Positions 34,606 to 42,434 of a DNA stretch of 64,000 bases are shown here, one piece after another. The notes below the pieces were generated by a model. The model had not been told where the DNA came from and did no database searches. It worked only from the letters and a program-made list of their open reading frames with translations. This DNA is from an uncultured Alistipes sp. (lineage in GTDB: Bacteria; Bacteroidota; Bacteroidia; Bacteroidales; Rikenellaceae): the NCBI RefSeq assembly GCF_902388705.1, contig NZ_CABMQJ010000004.1, forward strand, positions 1 through 64,000, written 5' to 3'. Within the stretch, counting starts at the first letter, position 1. Each line of letters starts with the position of its first letter. Made by a program: the position numbers and the translations under genes.

Positions 34606-37221
34606 TCAGCAGCGTCCGCCGGAGGCGATCATCTCCCGCAGGGAGCGGTTGAACTCCTCCTGCCGGAGCAGTTCTTCGAGTGTGAGGTGCATCCGGTAGC
34701 GCCAGTTGTAGCGGGCGATGGCCGGGATGTTGATGCGCTCTTTCGCCGGGTCGGGGGCGCGCAGGCGGCCGTCGACCGATAGCCAGTCCTGCAGCGGCAG
34801 GATGGCGAGCATTGCCGGGGATGCGAGGTGCATGGCGACGATACGCCTGCATATCCACGGTTCGCAGTCGGCGGGCGCGTCGCCAGCGATGCCGAGCACT
34901 TCGTGGTAAAACTGTTCCGTGGTTTGCCGGTCTTCCTCCCACCATGCCCGCAGGGGATTCATGTCGTGGGTCGAGGTGGTGCAGACCGAAAGATAGGGGT
35001 AGCGTGCCGGGTCGGCGAACGTTTCGCCGAGGGATTTGGGCATCCGCTGCACTTCGAGCGATAGTATCTGCAGTTCGCGCATCGTTTCGGGTACGCTGGC
35101 GGGAATCATGCCGAGGTCTTCGCCGCAGGCCAGCATCGGTGTGGCCGATTGGAGTACGGGGAGCTTGCGCAGGGCCGACTCTTTCCAGAACCGGTTGTGG
35201 CGGCGGTAGAAGAAATCTTCGTGAAGGCGGTCGAATGCCTCCTGCCGCGATGGGTCGAGTGCACGGTAGGCATAGGTCGCATGTGCGGCGATGCGGGGGT
35301 GGAAGTATCCTTTGCGGCGCGGGTCTTCGATGAACAGCACGTCGTCCAGAAGCGTCATCAGTCCCTCCCGCAGGCGGGTTTGCCGTGCATCGCAGCCCGG
35401 GAAGCGTGCTGCGACTTGGCGCTGTGTCGCGTAATCCGGCAGCAGCCTGCCCTCTTGCATGCAGGCCGAGCGCACTTCGCCGGCAAGGTCGCCGAACAGG
35501 TCGACGAGCATCCGCTCGTCGGGCGCGGGTGTCGTGTAGCGCCCCTGTGCGGTGTCGAAGCCCATGTCGCGCAGTTCGTCGGCCGTGTAAGGCAGGGCCG
35601 GGTTGAAATACCCCAGCAGCCCGTGTACGGCATGCGTGGGAATTTCCCAGATGCGGAAGAACCCGAGGATGTGGTCGATACGGAATGCGTCGAAATATTC
35701 CGCCATCTTTGCCAGCCGGGCTTTCCACCATTTGTATCCGTCCTGCGCCATGCGCTCCCAGTCGTAGGTCGGGAAACCCCAGTTCTGTCCCACGGCCGAG
35801 AATGCGTCGGGCGGGGCTCCGGCCTGCGCATCCATGTGGAACAGGCGGGGGTGGCGCCATGCGTCGACGCTCGTGCGGCTGACGCCTATCGGCAGGTCGC
35901 CCTTGAGGATGACCCCGCGGCTGCGGGCGTAGGCGCAGGCCTCCGACAACTGCCGGTGCAGGTGGTACTGGAGGTAGCAGTGGAATGCGATGTCGCGGCT
36001 GTGGCTGCGGCGGTATTTTTCGACGGCTTCGGCATCGTACCGGGCATAATCGCCCCAGCGGGTGAAGTCGGCCGTGCCGGTTTGGTCGCGCAGCGTGCAG
36101 AATACCGCATAGGGCAGGAGCCAGTGCGTGTTGGTCTCCATGAAATCCGTGTAGTCGCGGCGTGCGGCGATGTGTGCGCCGTGGCGTTCGAAACCGCGTC
36201 GCAGCAGGCGCAGTTTGTGGTCGTTGACCCGTTTGTAGTCGACCTCCGGCAGGGCGTTCAGTTCGTCGCGCAGGCGGCGGTATTCATCGTTCTGCTCGAC
36301 GCCTGCATCGGGCAGGTGGAGAAATTGCGGATGCAGGGCGAATGTCGAATTGGCGTTATAGGGGTAGGAGTCCTCCCACGTTCCGCTCATCGAGGTGTCG
36401 TTGACCGGAAGCAGTTGGAGCACGCGCTGTCCGGTCGCCGCGGCCCAGTCGGCCAGGCGTTTCAGGTCGCGAAACTCCCCGACGCCGAAATCTTCCTCCG
36501 AGCGCAGCGAAAAGACGGGAATGGCCGTGCCTGCCCCGCGCCACCTGCGTTCGGGAAACCGGGGCACTGCCGCGGCGTCGACGAGGCATTCGCCGTCGCC
36601 GGGTATTTCGCTCCATATACGGTTGGCTCCCTCCTCCCATGCGATGGGTTCGAGGGTCTGGCGGTCGGCCAGCAGGAATTTGTATTCGAAGCCCTCGGCG
36701 GCCTGCAGCAAGAGCTCCCACTCCGGGAAGTGCGCGTCGTCCATCGGCACAATCCGTTGCCAGCCGCCCAGTTCCGTGCCGCTGCCGGCGACGGCGAGGA
36801 CTTCGTTCGGCCGCAGGGCTGGCTGGGCGACGCGCAGGATGGCGTTTGCCGGGGTGTTTGCCGGCGCAGCCTCTTCAGCTTCTGCCGGCTCCCCGCGGCC
36901 GAATATGCCCCGGGTAAATGCCGATGAATAGAAGGGCGTGTCGGCGGGCATGTCGAGCCAGCGGTCGCGGATGCGAAGCGTGCGGGGTGTCCTGCCGCCG
37001 GGTATGCGCAGGATGTGCGGCCGCCATTCGCGGCGGACGCAGATGCCGTCGCGCTCGACTTCGTAGCCGTATTCGACCGGCTGCGGGGGGATGTCCTGTT
37101 CGACGGTGGCTCTCCAGATTCCGCCGTCGGTATATTGCAGGGCGATGCGCCGTTTGCCGAGGTGCAGTACGAGTTGTTCGCCCCAGCGGGTACGGTATTC
37201 GATGCTTATGCAGAGTGTCAT
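34606..37221 (-). CDS. malQ: 4-alpha-glucanotransferase with N-terminal starch-binding domains
   Basis: A cytoplasmic GH77 amylomaltase that rearranges alpha-1,4-glucans. At 871 residues it belongs to the long Bacteroidales type, with two CBM20-like domains in the first about 230 residues (for example RWGEQLVLHLGKRRIALQY and VLAVAGSGTELGGWQRIVPM). The catalytic domain shows KGDLPIGVSRTSVDAW, the nucleophile Asp in YFDAFRIDHILGFFRIWEIP, acid/base Glu in LACGEDLGMIPASVPETM, and transition-state Asp in STHDMNPLRAWW. It is the last gene of the operon starting with manC, 4 bp after the hydrolase gene. Confidence 0.94.
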   Translation of the reverse strand: MTLCISIEYRTRWGEQLVLHLGKRRIALQYTDGGIWRATVEQDIPPQPVEYGYEVERDGICVRREWRPHILRIPGGRTPRTLRIRDRWLDMPADTPFYSSAFTRGIFGRGEPAEAEEAAPANTPANAILRVAQPALRPNEVLAVAGSGTELGGWQRIVPMDDAHFPEWELLLQAAEGFEYKFLLADRQTLEPIAWEEGANRIWSEIPGDGECLVDAAAVPRFPERRWRGAGTAIPVFSLRSEEDFGVGEFRDLKRLADWAAATGQRVLQLLPVNDTSMSGTWEDSYPYNANSTFALHPQFLHLPDAGVEQNDEYRRLRDELNALPEVDYKRVNDHKLRLLRRGFERHGAHIAARRDYTDFMETNTHWLLPYAVFCTLRDQTGTADFTRWGDYARYDAEAVEKYRRSHSRDIAFHCYLQYHLHRQLSEACAYARSRGVILKGDLPIGVSRTSVDAWRHPRLFHMDAQAGAPPDAFSAVGQNWGFPTYDWERMAQDGYKWWKARLAKMAEYFDAFRIDHILGFFRIWEIPTHAVHGLLGYFNPALPYTADELRDMGFDTAQGRYTTPAPDERMLVDLFGDLAGEVRSACMQEGRLLPDYATQRQVAARFPGCDARQTRLREGLMTLLDDVLFIEDPRRKGYFHPRIAAHATYAYRALDPSRQEAFDRLHEDFFYRRHNRFWKESALRKLPVLQSATPMLACGEDLGMIPASVPETMRELQILSLEVQRMPKSLGETFADPARYPYLSVCTTSTHDMNPLRAWWEEDRQTTEQFYHEVLGIAGDAPADCEPWICRRIVAMHLASPAMLAILPLQDWLSVDGRLRAPDPAKERINIPAIARYNWRYRMHLTLEELLRQEEFNRSLREMIASGGRC

Positions 37222-37225
37222 GCGG

Positions 37226-38155
37226 TTACAGGCTTTCGATGAATTCCGTTACGGCGGCCGCCAAATCCGGGTCGAGCGGCAGCGTGCTGTCGCCGTAAGC
37301 CGCCATCTGATCCGCCGGCGTGCGTCCCGCCGCTTTTTTGAGCGGGTGGGTCATTCCCCGGATGATGATTTTCCGGGCCCGGGGCTGCGCTTTGGCCAGC
37401 GCCTCGGCGTTGTCGGGCGGTACCTGCAGGTCGTTGTCGCCGTTGACGAGCAGTACGGGTACCGTCACTTTACGGATTTCGGTCCGCGGGTCGTAGCGGA
37501 GCGACGAAATCCAGAATGTTTGTACCGAGGGGTGGAACAGCGCTTCCAGCTGCGGCGGGTACGACTCGACGCGCTCGCCCCGTTTCAGGGAGGCGGTAAT
37601 CGCGTTGGCCTGCAACAACAGGGCCATATTGTCCGGCGCGAGCTGTGCGGCCAGCTGCAGTTGGAGCACCTCGTCGAGCGGATAGCCTGCCCCGGCCAGC
37701 GATATTACCGCGTCGACCTCCGGGGCTTGCTGCGCCGCGCAAAAGGCGATTAGCGCCCCTTCGCTGTGGCCGATCAGGACAATGCGGCGGAAGCCCTCCC
37801 CGGCGAGGAATTCGGCCCACGCCGCGGCATCGCCGATAAAGTCTTCCAGCACGGCGTCGGACATCTTCGCTGGGTCGTCGAACCGGCTGGCTCCGATGCC
37901 GCGCTTGTCGTAGCGCAGCGAGGCGACACCCGCCTTTTCGAGCGTCTGCGCCAGGTAGAGGTAGTTGTTCGCATTGCCGTTGCGGGGCGTAGGGCCCGAG
38001 CCGGCAATGATGAGCGCTGCCGTTCCGCTTCCTGCCTCGGGTGTGAGGAGCGTACCGCGGAGGGTGCCGAAATCGCGTTCGAGCGAAACGCTTTTCTCCC
38101 CGGCGGCGGCATTCGCCGCAGCCAGCAGCAGGATGGCGGCCAGCAATCGTTTCAT
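37226..38155 (-). CDS. Secreted alpha/beta hydrolase
   Basis: A 309-residue protein with a signal peptide (MKRLLAAILLLAAANAAAG). The alpha/beta-hydrolase core has the oxyanion segment IAGSGPTPRNGN, RYDKRGIGAS, the nucleophile elbow VLIGHSEGALIAF, the acid in LLVNGDNDLQVP and His in GMTHPLKK. Such proteins act as esterases on small acyl or aryl esters; the substrate is unknown. It lies between murF (18 bp) and malQ (4 bp) in one apparent transcript. Confidence 0.88.
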   Translation of the reverse strand: MKRLLAAILLLAAANAAAGEKSVSLERDFGTLRGTLLTPEAGSGTAALIIAGSGPTPRNGNANNYLYLAQTLEKAGVASLRYDKRGIGASRFDDPAKMSDAVLEDFIGDAAAWAEFLAGEGFRRIVLIGHSEGALIAFCAAQQAPEVDAVISLAGAGYPLDEVLQLQLAAQLAPDNMALLLQANAITASLKRGERVESYPPQLEALFHPSVQTFWISSLRYDPRTEIRKVTVPVLLVNGDNDLQVPPDNAEALAKAQPRARKIIIRGMTHPLKKAAGRTPADQMAAYGDSTLPLDPDLAAAVTEFIESL

Positions 38156-38173
38156 CGTGTTCCGTTTTATTCG

Positions 38174-39418
38174 CTAAAGTTCTTCCAGTGCTTTTTCCAG
38201 TCCGATGCCGTGCGATCCCTTGACGAGCACCAGTGCATTCTCGATAGGGCGTTTGCGGAGCGCTGCGGCCAACTCTTCGCGCGTGGGGTAGAGCGTAATG
38301 CCTGCGGGCAGGGTTTCCAGCCCCGCGTATGCGCGGGCGAATTCCCCTCCGACGAGCATCAGTTCCGCATCGGGCGACTGCGCCGCGAGGCGGATGATTC
38401 CGGCATGCTCCTGCTCCGACCATGCGCCCAATTCGAGCATGTCGCCCAGAATCAGCAGGCGGCGGGTGCGGATGCCGGCCGGTTCGGCGAGGAAATTCGC
38501 GACCGAGGCCCGCATGCTCGACGGGTTGGCGTTGTAGCAATCCACAATCAGCGTATTGCGCGCCGTTTCGGTGCGCTGCGAGCGGTGGTTGTCCGGCATG
38601 TAGCTGCCGATGGCGTGGCGGATGCGTTCATCGGCCACGTCGAAATAGCGGCCCACGGCTACGGCCGCCGCGATGTTGAACCGGTTGTAATCCCCCTCGA
38701 GGTGGCTTTCGATACCGTCGGCAAGCGCCAGGCTGTAGTATTCCGCCGCCAGTCCGTCCCGTTCCGCGGCCATGGTGGTCAGCGTTTCGTCCTCGGTCGG
38801 GACGAAAGCGTGTCCTCCGTTTTCCGCGAGATAGTCGAACAGCTCCCCCTTGCCGCGCCGAACTCCCTCCGGGCCGCCGAATCCCTCGAGGTGTGCGCGG
38901 CCGATGTTGGTCAGGATGCCGTAGTTGGGCTCGGCGATGGAAGACAGCAGGGCGATTTCGCCGCAGGCGCTGGCCCCCATCTCCACGACTCCGAACTGCG
39001 TGTCGCGGGTCATGGCGAGCAGCGTCAGCGGTACGCCGATGTGGTTGTTGAGGTTGCCGTGCGTGGCATAGACCTCGAAGCGTTCGGCCAGCACGCGGCT
39101 CACCAGCTCCTTGGTCGTGGTCTTGCCGTTGCTGCCCGAAATGGCAAGAATCGGAATCGCCAGCGCTCGGCGGTGTTCGCGCGCCAGCTCCTGCAGGGCT
39201 TCCAGCGTATTGTCCACCACGATCATCCGCTCGTCGGTGACGACAGCCGGGTCGTCCACGACGGCATATGCCGCACCTTTGGCCAGGGCGTCGGCGGCAA
39301 AGCGGTTGCCGTCGAACGTCGCGCCGCGGAGTGCGAAGAAAACGGAATCCGGCACAATGCGGCGCGTGTCGGTGGAGATGCGCGGGTGTTCCCTGAAAAT
39401 ATCGTACAGTCCGGACAT
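38174..39418 (-). CDS. murF: UDP-N-acetylmuramoyl-tripeptide-D-alanyl-D-alanine ligase
   Basis: Adds D-Ala-D-Ala to the UDP-MurNAc-tripeptide in peptidoglycan precursor synthesis. The 414 residues are a little shorter than many MurF proteins but contain the ATP loop ISGSNGKTTTKELV, THGNLNNHIGVPLTLL, VVEMGASACGEIALLSSIAEP and DCYNANPSSMRASVANF. It is away from the mur/dcw cluster and begins 1 bp from the end of the GH43-like gene. Confidence 0.95.
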   Translation of the reverse strand: MSGLYDIFREHPRISTDTRRIVPDSVFFALRGATFDGNRFAADALAKGAAYAVVDDPAVVTDERMIVVDNTLEALQELAREHRRALAIPILAISGSNGKTTTKELVSRVLAERFEVYATHGNLNNHIGVPLTLLAMTRDTQFGVVEMGASACGEIALLSSIAEPNYGILTNIGRAHLEGFGGPEGVRRGKGELFDYLAENGGHAFVPTEDETLTTMAAERDGLAAEYYSLALADGIESHLEGDYNRFNIAAAVAVGRYFDVADERIRHAIGSYMPDNHRSQRTETARNTLIVDCYNANPSSMRASVANFLAEPAGIRTRRLLILGDMLELGAWSEQEHAGIIRLAAQSPDAELMLVGGEFARAYAGLETLPAGITLYPTREELAAALRKRPIENALVLVKGSHGIGLEKALEEL

Positions 39419-39419
39419 G

Positions 39420-40481
39420 TCAGTTTCGGTGTTTCGGTGTTCCGGACGGCAGGGGATACGGGCCCGGCTCCACGGGCTCCCCGAAGCGGGGGTTGCCTGC
39501 GGCGTCGAAATCGAAGCGCTGCAGCCTTATGTCGCGTCCCCAGTTGTGTACCGTGTCTTTTTTCGAATGGTAGTAAATCCAGTATTCGCTGTCGTCGGGC
39601 GAGGTGGTGAAGCTGGCGTGCCCGACGCCGTGTATGCGGTCGTTACCCGCGAATACTGGGCCGCTCTTTACCCACGACGCGGGGTCGAGCGGGTCGCTGT
39701 CGGGTGTGCGCAACCGCAGTTGCCCGAGTTTGTAGTGGCGCGACCACGAGCCGCGCGTGGAGTAGACAATCAGCAGGTCGTCGCCGTGCCGCAGGGCCGA
39801 CGGGCCCTCCTGCAGGGCTATATGGTCGCCCTGCTCCCAGGGCTGGTCGGGGCGCGACAGCAGGATGCGCGGGCCGATTTCGGTCGGCGATTCCATGCGG
39901 GCGATGTAGAGCAACTGATCCGTGGCGTCGGTGTCGCGCTGGCGCTCCCAGCCCGACCAGACGGCGTAGAGTTGTCCCCGGTGTTCGAAAACCGTCATGT
40001 CGATGGCCCAGATGTTGTCGGTCTGCCCGTCGGGATTGTCGCCCGTGTAGAGCATGCCGCAGTCGCGGTAGTCGCCCAGCGGCGTGTCGCCCTCCAAAAC
40101 ACCCGTGCGCTGTCCGACGAACGGGCTGCCCGGGACGGCTGCAGCGGCGTAGTAGATGTACCACTTGCCGCGGATGTGGTGCAGCTCGGGAGCCCAGATG
40201 TTGAAGCTGTTCCATGCGCCGCTGTCGGCGGGCTGCCAGACGACGCGCTCGCGCTCGAAGCGCGTCATGTCGTCCGATTCGCTCACGGCGATGCCGCGCC
40301 CCGACTTGAAACAGGTGTAGTAGCGGCCCTCGTGTTTGATAATCCACGGGTCGGCGCCGTCGCGCAGCGGGTTGGTGAAAGTGGCCTGCGGCGCGGAGCA
40401 CGAGAGCATCCCCGCCACTAAAAAACAGCCTGCCGCGAATCTTCGCAGCAAGGCTGTGGTATGGAATGACGTGCGTTTCAT
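39420..40481 (-). CDS. GH43-family glycoside hydrolase lipoprotein
   Basis: A 353-residue lipoprotein (signal ending AGMLSC) with a five-bladed propeller of GH43 type. Catalytic positions are the Asp of GADPWIIKHEGRYYTCF, the pKa-modulating Asp in IWAIDMTVFEHRGQLYAVW, and the acid Glu in LQEGPSALRHGDDLLIVYS. WAPELHHIRGKWYIYY is a characteristic propeller segment. GH43 enzymes cut arabinose- or xylose-containing glycans; specificity cannot be read here. The residues after Cys (SAPQ) are not acidic, so it may stay in the periplasm. It lies between manC (7 bp) and murF. Confidence 0.88.
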   Translation of the reverse strand: MKRTSFHTTALLRRFAAGCFLVAGMLSCSAPQATFTNPLRDGADPWIIKHEGRYYTCFKSGRGIAVSESDDMTRFERERVVWQPADSGAWNSFNIWAPELHHIRGKWYIYYAAAAVPGSPFVGQRTGVLEGDTPLGDYRDCGMLYTGDNPDGQTDNIWAIDMTVFEHRGQLYAVWSGWERQRDTDATDQLLYIARMESPTEIGPRILLSRPDQPWEQGDHIALQEGPSALRHGDDLLIVYSTRGSWSRHYKLGQLRLRTPDSDPLDPASWVKSGPVFAGNDRIHGVGHASFTTSPDDSEYWIYYHSKKDTVHNWGRDIRLQRFDFDAAGNPRFGEPVEPGPYPLPSGTPKHRN

Positions 40482-40488
40482 GGCTGCG

Positions 40489-41562
40489 TCAGATATGTTT
40501 CTCCCCGTTGTGGAATTTCACCTCGTCAATGAATTTTTTGATGTTCTGCTCCTCGGCGCGGGGACAAATCATCAGCACGTCGTCGGTGTCGACGACGATA
40601 TACTCTTTCAGGCCGCTGATGACCGCCACCTTGTCCTTGGGCAGCGAAACGATGCAGCTGCGCGTGTCGTAGAGGTAGCACCCCTCTTCGGGTACGGCGT
40701 TGGCGTAGCGGTCTTTGCGCGAATGCTGGTAGACCGAGCCCCAGGTGCCCACGTCGCTCCAGCCGAAGTCGCCGCAGCGGACGTATACGTTGTCGGCTTT
40801 CTCCATGATGCCGTAGTCGATCGAAATGGCGCGGCACTCCGAAAAGACCATTTCGACGATGGCTTTTTCCGAATCGGTGCCCAGCACCTTCATCAGGCCG
40901 CTGAACATGGCGTGGTGCTCGGGCAGGTATTTTTTGAATGCTTCGATGATTGTCTGCACTTTCCAGATGAAGATACCCGAGTTCCAGAAGAATTCGCCGG
41001 TCTGGAGGAACGTCTGCGCCAGTTCGAGGTCGGGCTTCTCGGTGAAGCACTTGACTTTGCTGATGACGTTGGTGTCCGAAACCTGGATGTAGCCGTAACC
41101 CGTGTCGGGGCGCGTAGGCTTGATGCCCACGGTCAGCAGTGCGTCGTGACGGTCGGCGAAGTCGAGGCATTCGCCTATGATTTCCCGGAAATCGTCCTCG
41201 TTGAGGATCAGGTGGTCGGCCGGCGTGACAATCATCTCGGCGTCGGGGTTCTGCTTGAGCAGCGTGTAAGCCGCGTAGGCGATGCAGGGCGCCGTATTAC
41301 GGCCGATCGGCTCGCAGAGTACCTGGCTTTCGCCGATTTCGGGGATGTGCTCCAGTACCAGGTCTTTGTATTTATGGTTGGTCACGACGAGAAAATTCCC
41401 GGCGGGGACGATTTTTGCAAAGCGCTCGTAAGTGTGGCGGATGAACGATTTTCCGGTTCCCAGAATGTCGAGGAACTGCTTGGGCATCGTCTGCCTGCTC
41501 TTGGGCCAGAAACGCGAACCGATGCCGCCGGCCATTATCACGCAATATTTATTGCTGCTCAT
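40489..41562 (-). CDS. manC: Mannose-1-phosphate guanylyltransferase
   Basis: Makes GDP-mannose from mannose-1-phosphate and GTP for glycan synthesis. The 357 residues form the nucleotidyltransferase domain: CVIMAGGIGSRFWPKSRQTMPKQFLDI is the signature, followed by CEPIGRNTAPCIAYAA, VTPADHLILN and the YIQVSDTN-FTEKPDLE segment. The C-terminal half ends in a left-handed helix-like part (WSDVGTWGSVY). It lacks the isomerase domain of the bifunctional type. It is the first gene of the run manC, GH43, murF, hydrolase, malQ. Confidence 0.93.
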   Translation of the reverse strand: MSSNKYCVIMAGGIGSRFWPKSRQTMPKQFLDILGTGKSFIRHTYERFAKIVPAGNFLVVTNHKYKDLVLEHIPEIGESQVLCEPIGRNTAPCIAYAAYTLLKQNPDAEMIVTPADHLILNEDDFREIIGECLDFADRHDALLTVGIKPTRPDTGYGYIQVSDTNVISKVKCFTEKPDLELAQTFLQTGEFFWNSGIFIWKVQTIIEAFKKYLPEHHAMFSGLMKVLGTDSEKAIVEMVFSECRAISIDYGIMEKADNVYVRCGDFGWSDVGTWGSVYQHSRKDRYANAVPEEGCYLYDTRSCIVSLPKDKVAVISGLKEYIVVDTDDVLMICPRAEEQNIKKFIDEVKFHNGEKHI

Positions 41563-41588
41563 AAGTTATAATATGGAGTTAAGTGACA

Positions 41589-41596
41589 CAAAGATA
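41589..41596 (-). promoter_or_regulatory. manC: -7 element for the manC-malQ unit
   Basis: The minus strand reads TATCTTTG, an exact TAnnTTTG match, 26 bp before the manC ATG. No clear TTTG box lies 19-20 bp upstream. It overlaps the promoter region of the divergent pssA gene. Confidence 0.5.
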
Positions 41597-41607
41597 AAAA
41601 TATTTTG

Positions 41608-41615
41608 TAACTTTG
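41608..41615 (+). promoter_or_regulatory. pssA: -7 element for pssA
   Basis: TAACTTTG matches TAnnTTTG, 36 bp before the chosen pssA start. It supports ATG 41652 over the open frame from 41613, which begins inside this element. Confidence 0.5.
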
Positions 41616-41651
41616 CCGCCTATTGTTAGGAATAAAATTTTTTCATCCGGA

Positions 41652-42386
41652 ATGAAAATAAGACTCTTCACCATACCCAATCTGCTGACCCTCTCGAGCC
41701 TGCTTTGCGGCTCGTTCGCAGTGGTTTCGGCACTGGTTTACGGCGACCTTGCGCTGGCATTCTGGCTCACGATCGCCGCGGGTGTTTTCGACTATTCCGA
41801 CGGTTTCGTCGCCCGGCTGCTTAAGTGCCCGTCCGCCGTCGGTGTACAACTTGACTCGCTCTCCGACATGGTTTCGTTCGGGTTCGCCCCGGCGGCTGTA
41901 CTTTTCGTCCTGTGGAACAATTCCTTGCCTGCGGATGCCGATGCCTGGTCGCGTTACGGCGGCAGCGCCCTCTGTTTCCTCGTAACGGCTTTCTCGGCGC
42001 TGAGGCTGGCGAAGTTCAATATCGACGAAACGCAGCATACCGAGTTTTGCGGCCTTCCGACCCCCGCCAATGCGCTGTTTTTCGTTGCGTTGGGCTGGAT
42101 GGACGCCAAGACGGGTTTCAACCAAGGGGGCTGGGTGCTGCTGATGGTGCCGGCCATGTCGTGGCTGCTTATTTCGCCTGTTCGGATGTTCGCTTTCAAG
42201 TTTCAGAGTTTTGCCTTTAAAGGCAACGAGATCCGTTATATTTTTATTGCCCTGTCTGTTGTCCTGTTGGTTGCCTTGGGCATCCCGGCTGTCCCCATTA
42301 TCATCCTGCTCTATATCGTCATGTCGACCGTAAGGTGGATGCTGATGTTAAGGAACCGTCGTTCAGGCGCTTGTGCCGAAGAATAG
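41652..42386 (+). CDS. pssA: CDP-diacylglycerol-serine O-phosphatidyltransferase
   Basis: Makes phosphatidylserine, the precursor of phosphatidylethanolamine. The 244-residue membrane protein has about seven helices and the CDP-alcohol phosphotransferase motif D-G-x2-A-R-x8-G-x3-D-x3-D, here beginning DYSDGFVARLLKCPSAVG and completed by VQLDSLSDMVSFG. ATG 41652 starts MKIRLFTIPNLLTLSSLL; the open frame extends 13 codons earlier into the promoter. It is divergent from manC and followed 48 bp later by the putative porin. Confidence 0.93.
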   Translation: MKIRLFTIPNLLTLSSLLCGSFAVVSALVYGDLALAFWLTIAAGVFDYSDGFVARLLKCPSAVGVQLDSLSDMVSFGFAPAAVLFVLWNNSLPADADAWSRYGGSALCFLVTAFSALRLAKFNIDETQHTEFCGLPTPANALFFVALGWMDAKTGFNQGGWVLLMVPAMSWLLISPVRMFAFKFQSFAFKGNEIRYIFIALSVVLLVALGIPAVPIIILLYIVMSTVRWMLMLRNRRSGACAEE

Positions 42387-42434
42387 TTGTGTATTTTAAA
42401 ATTTTTAATTATATTTGCCGCGGATTTGCGTTCT

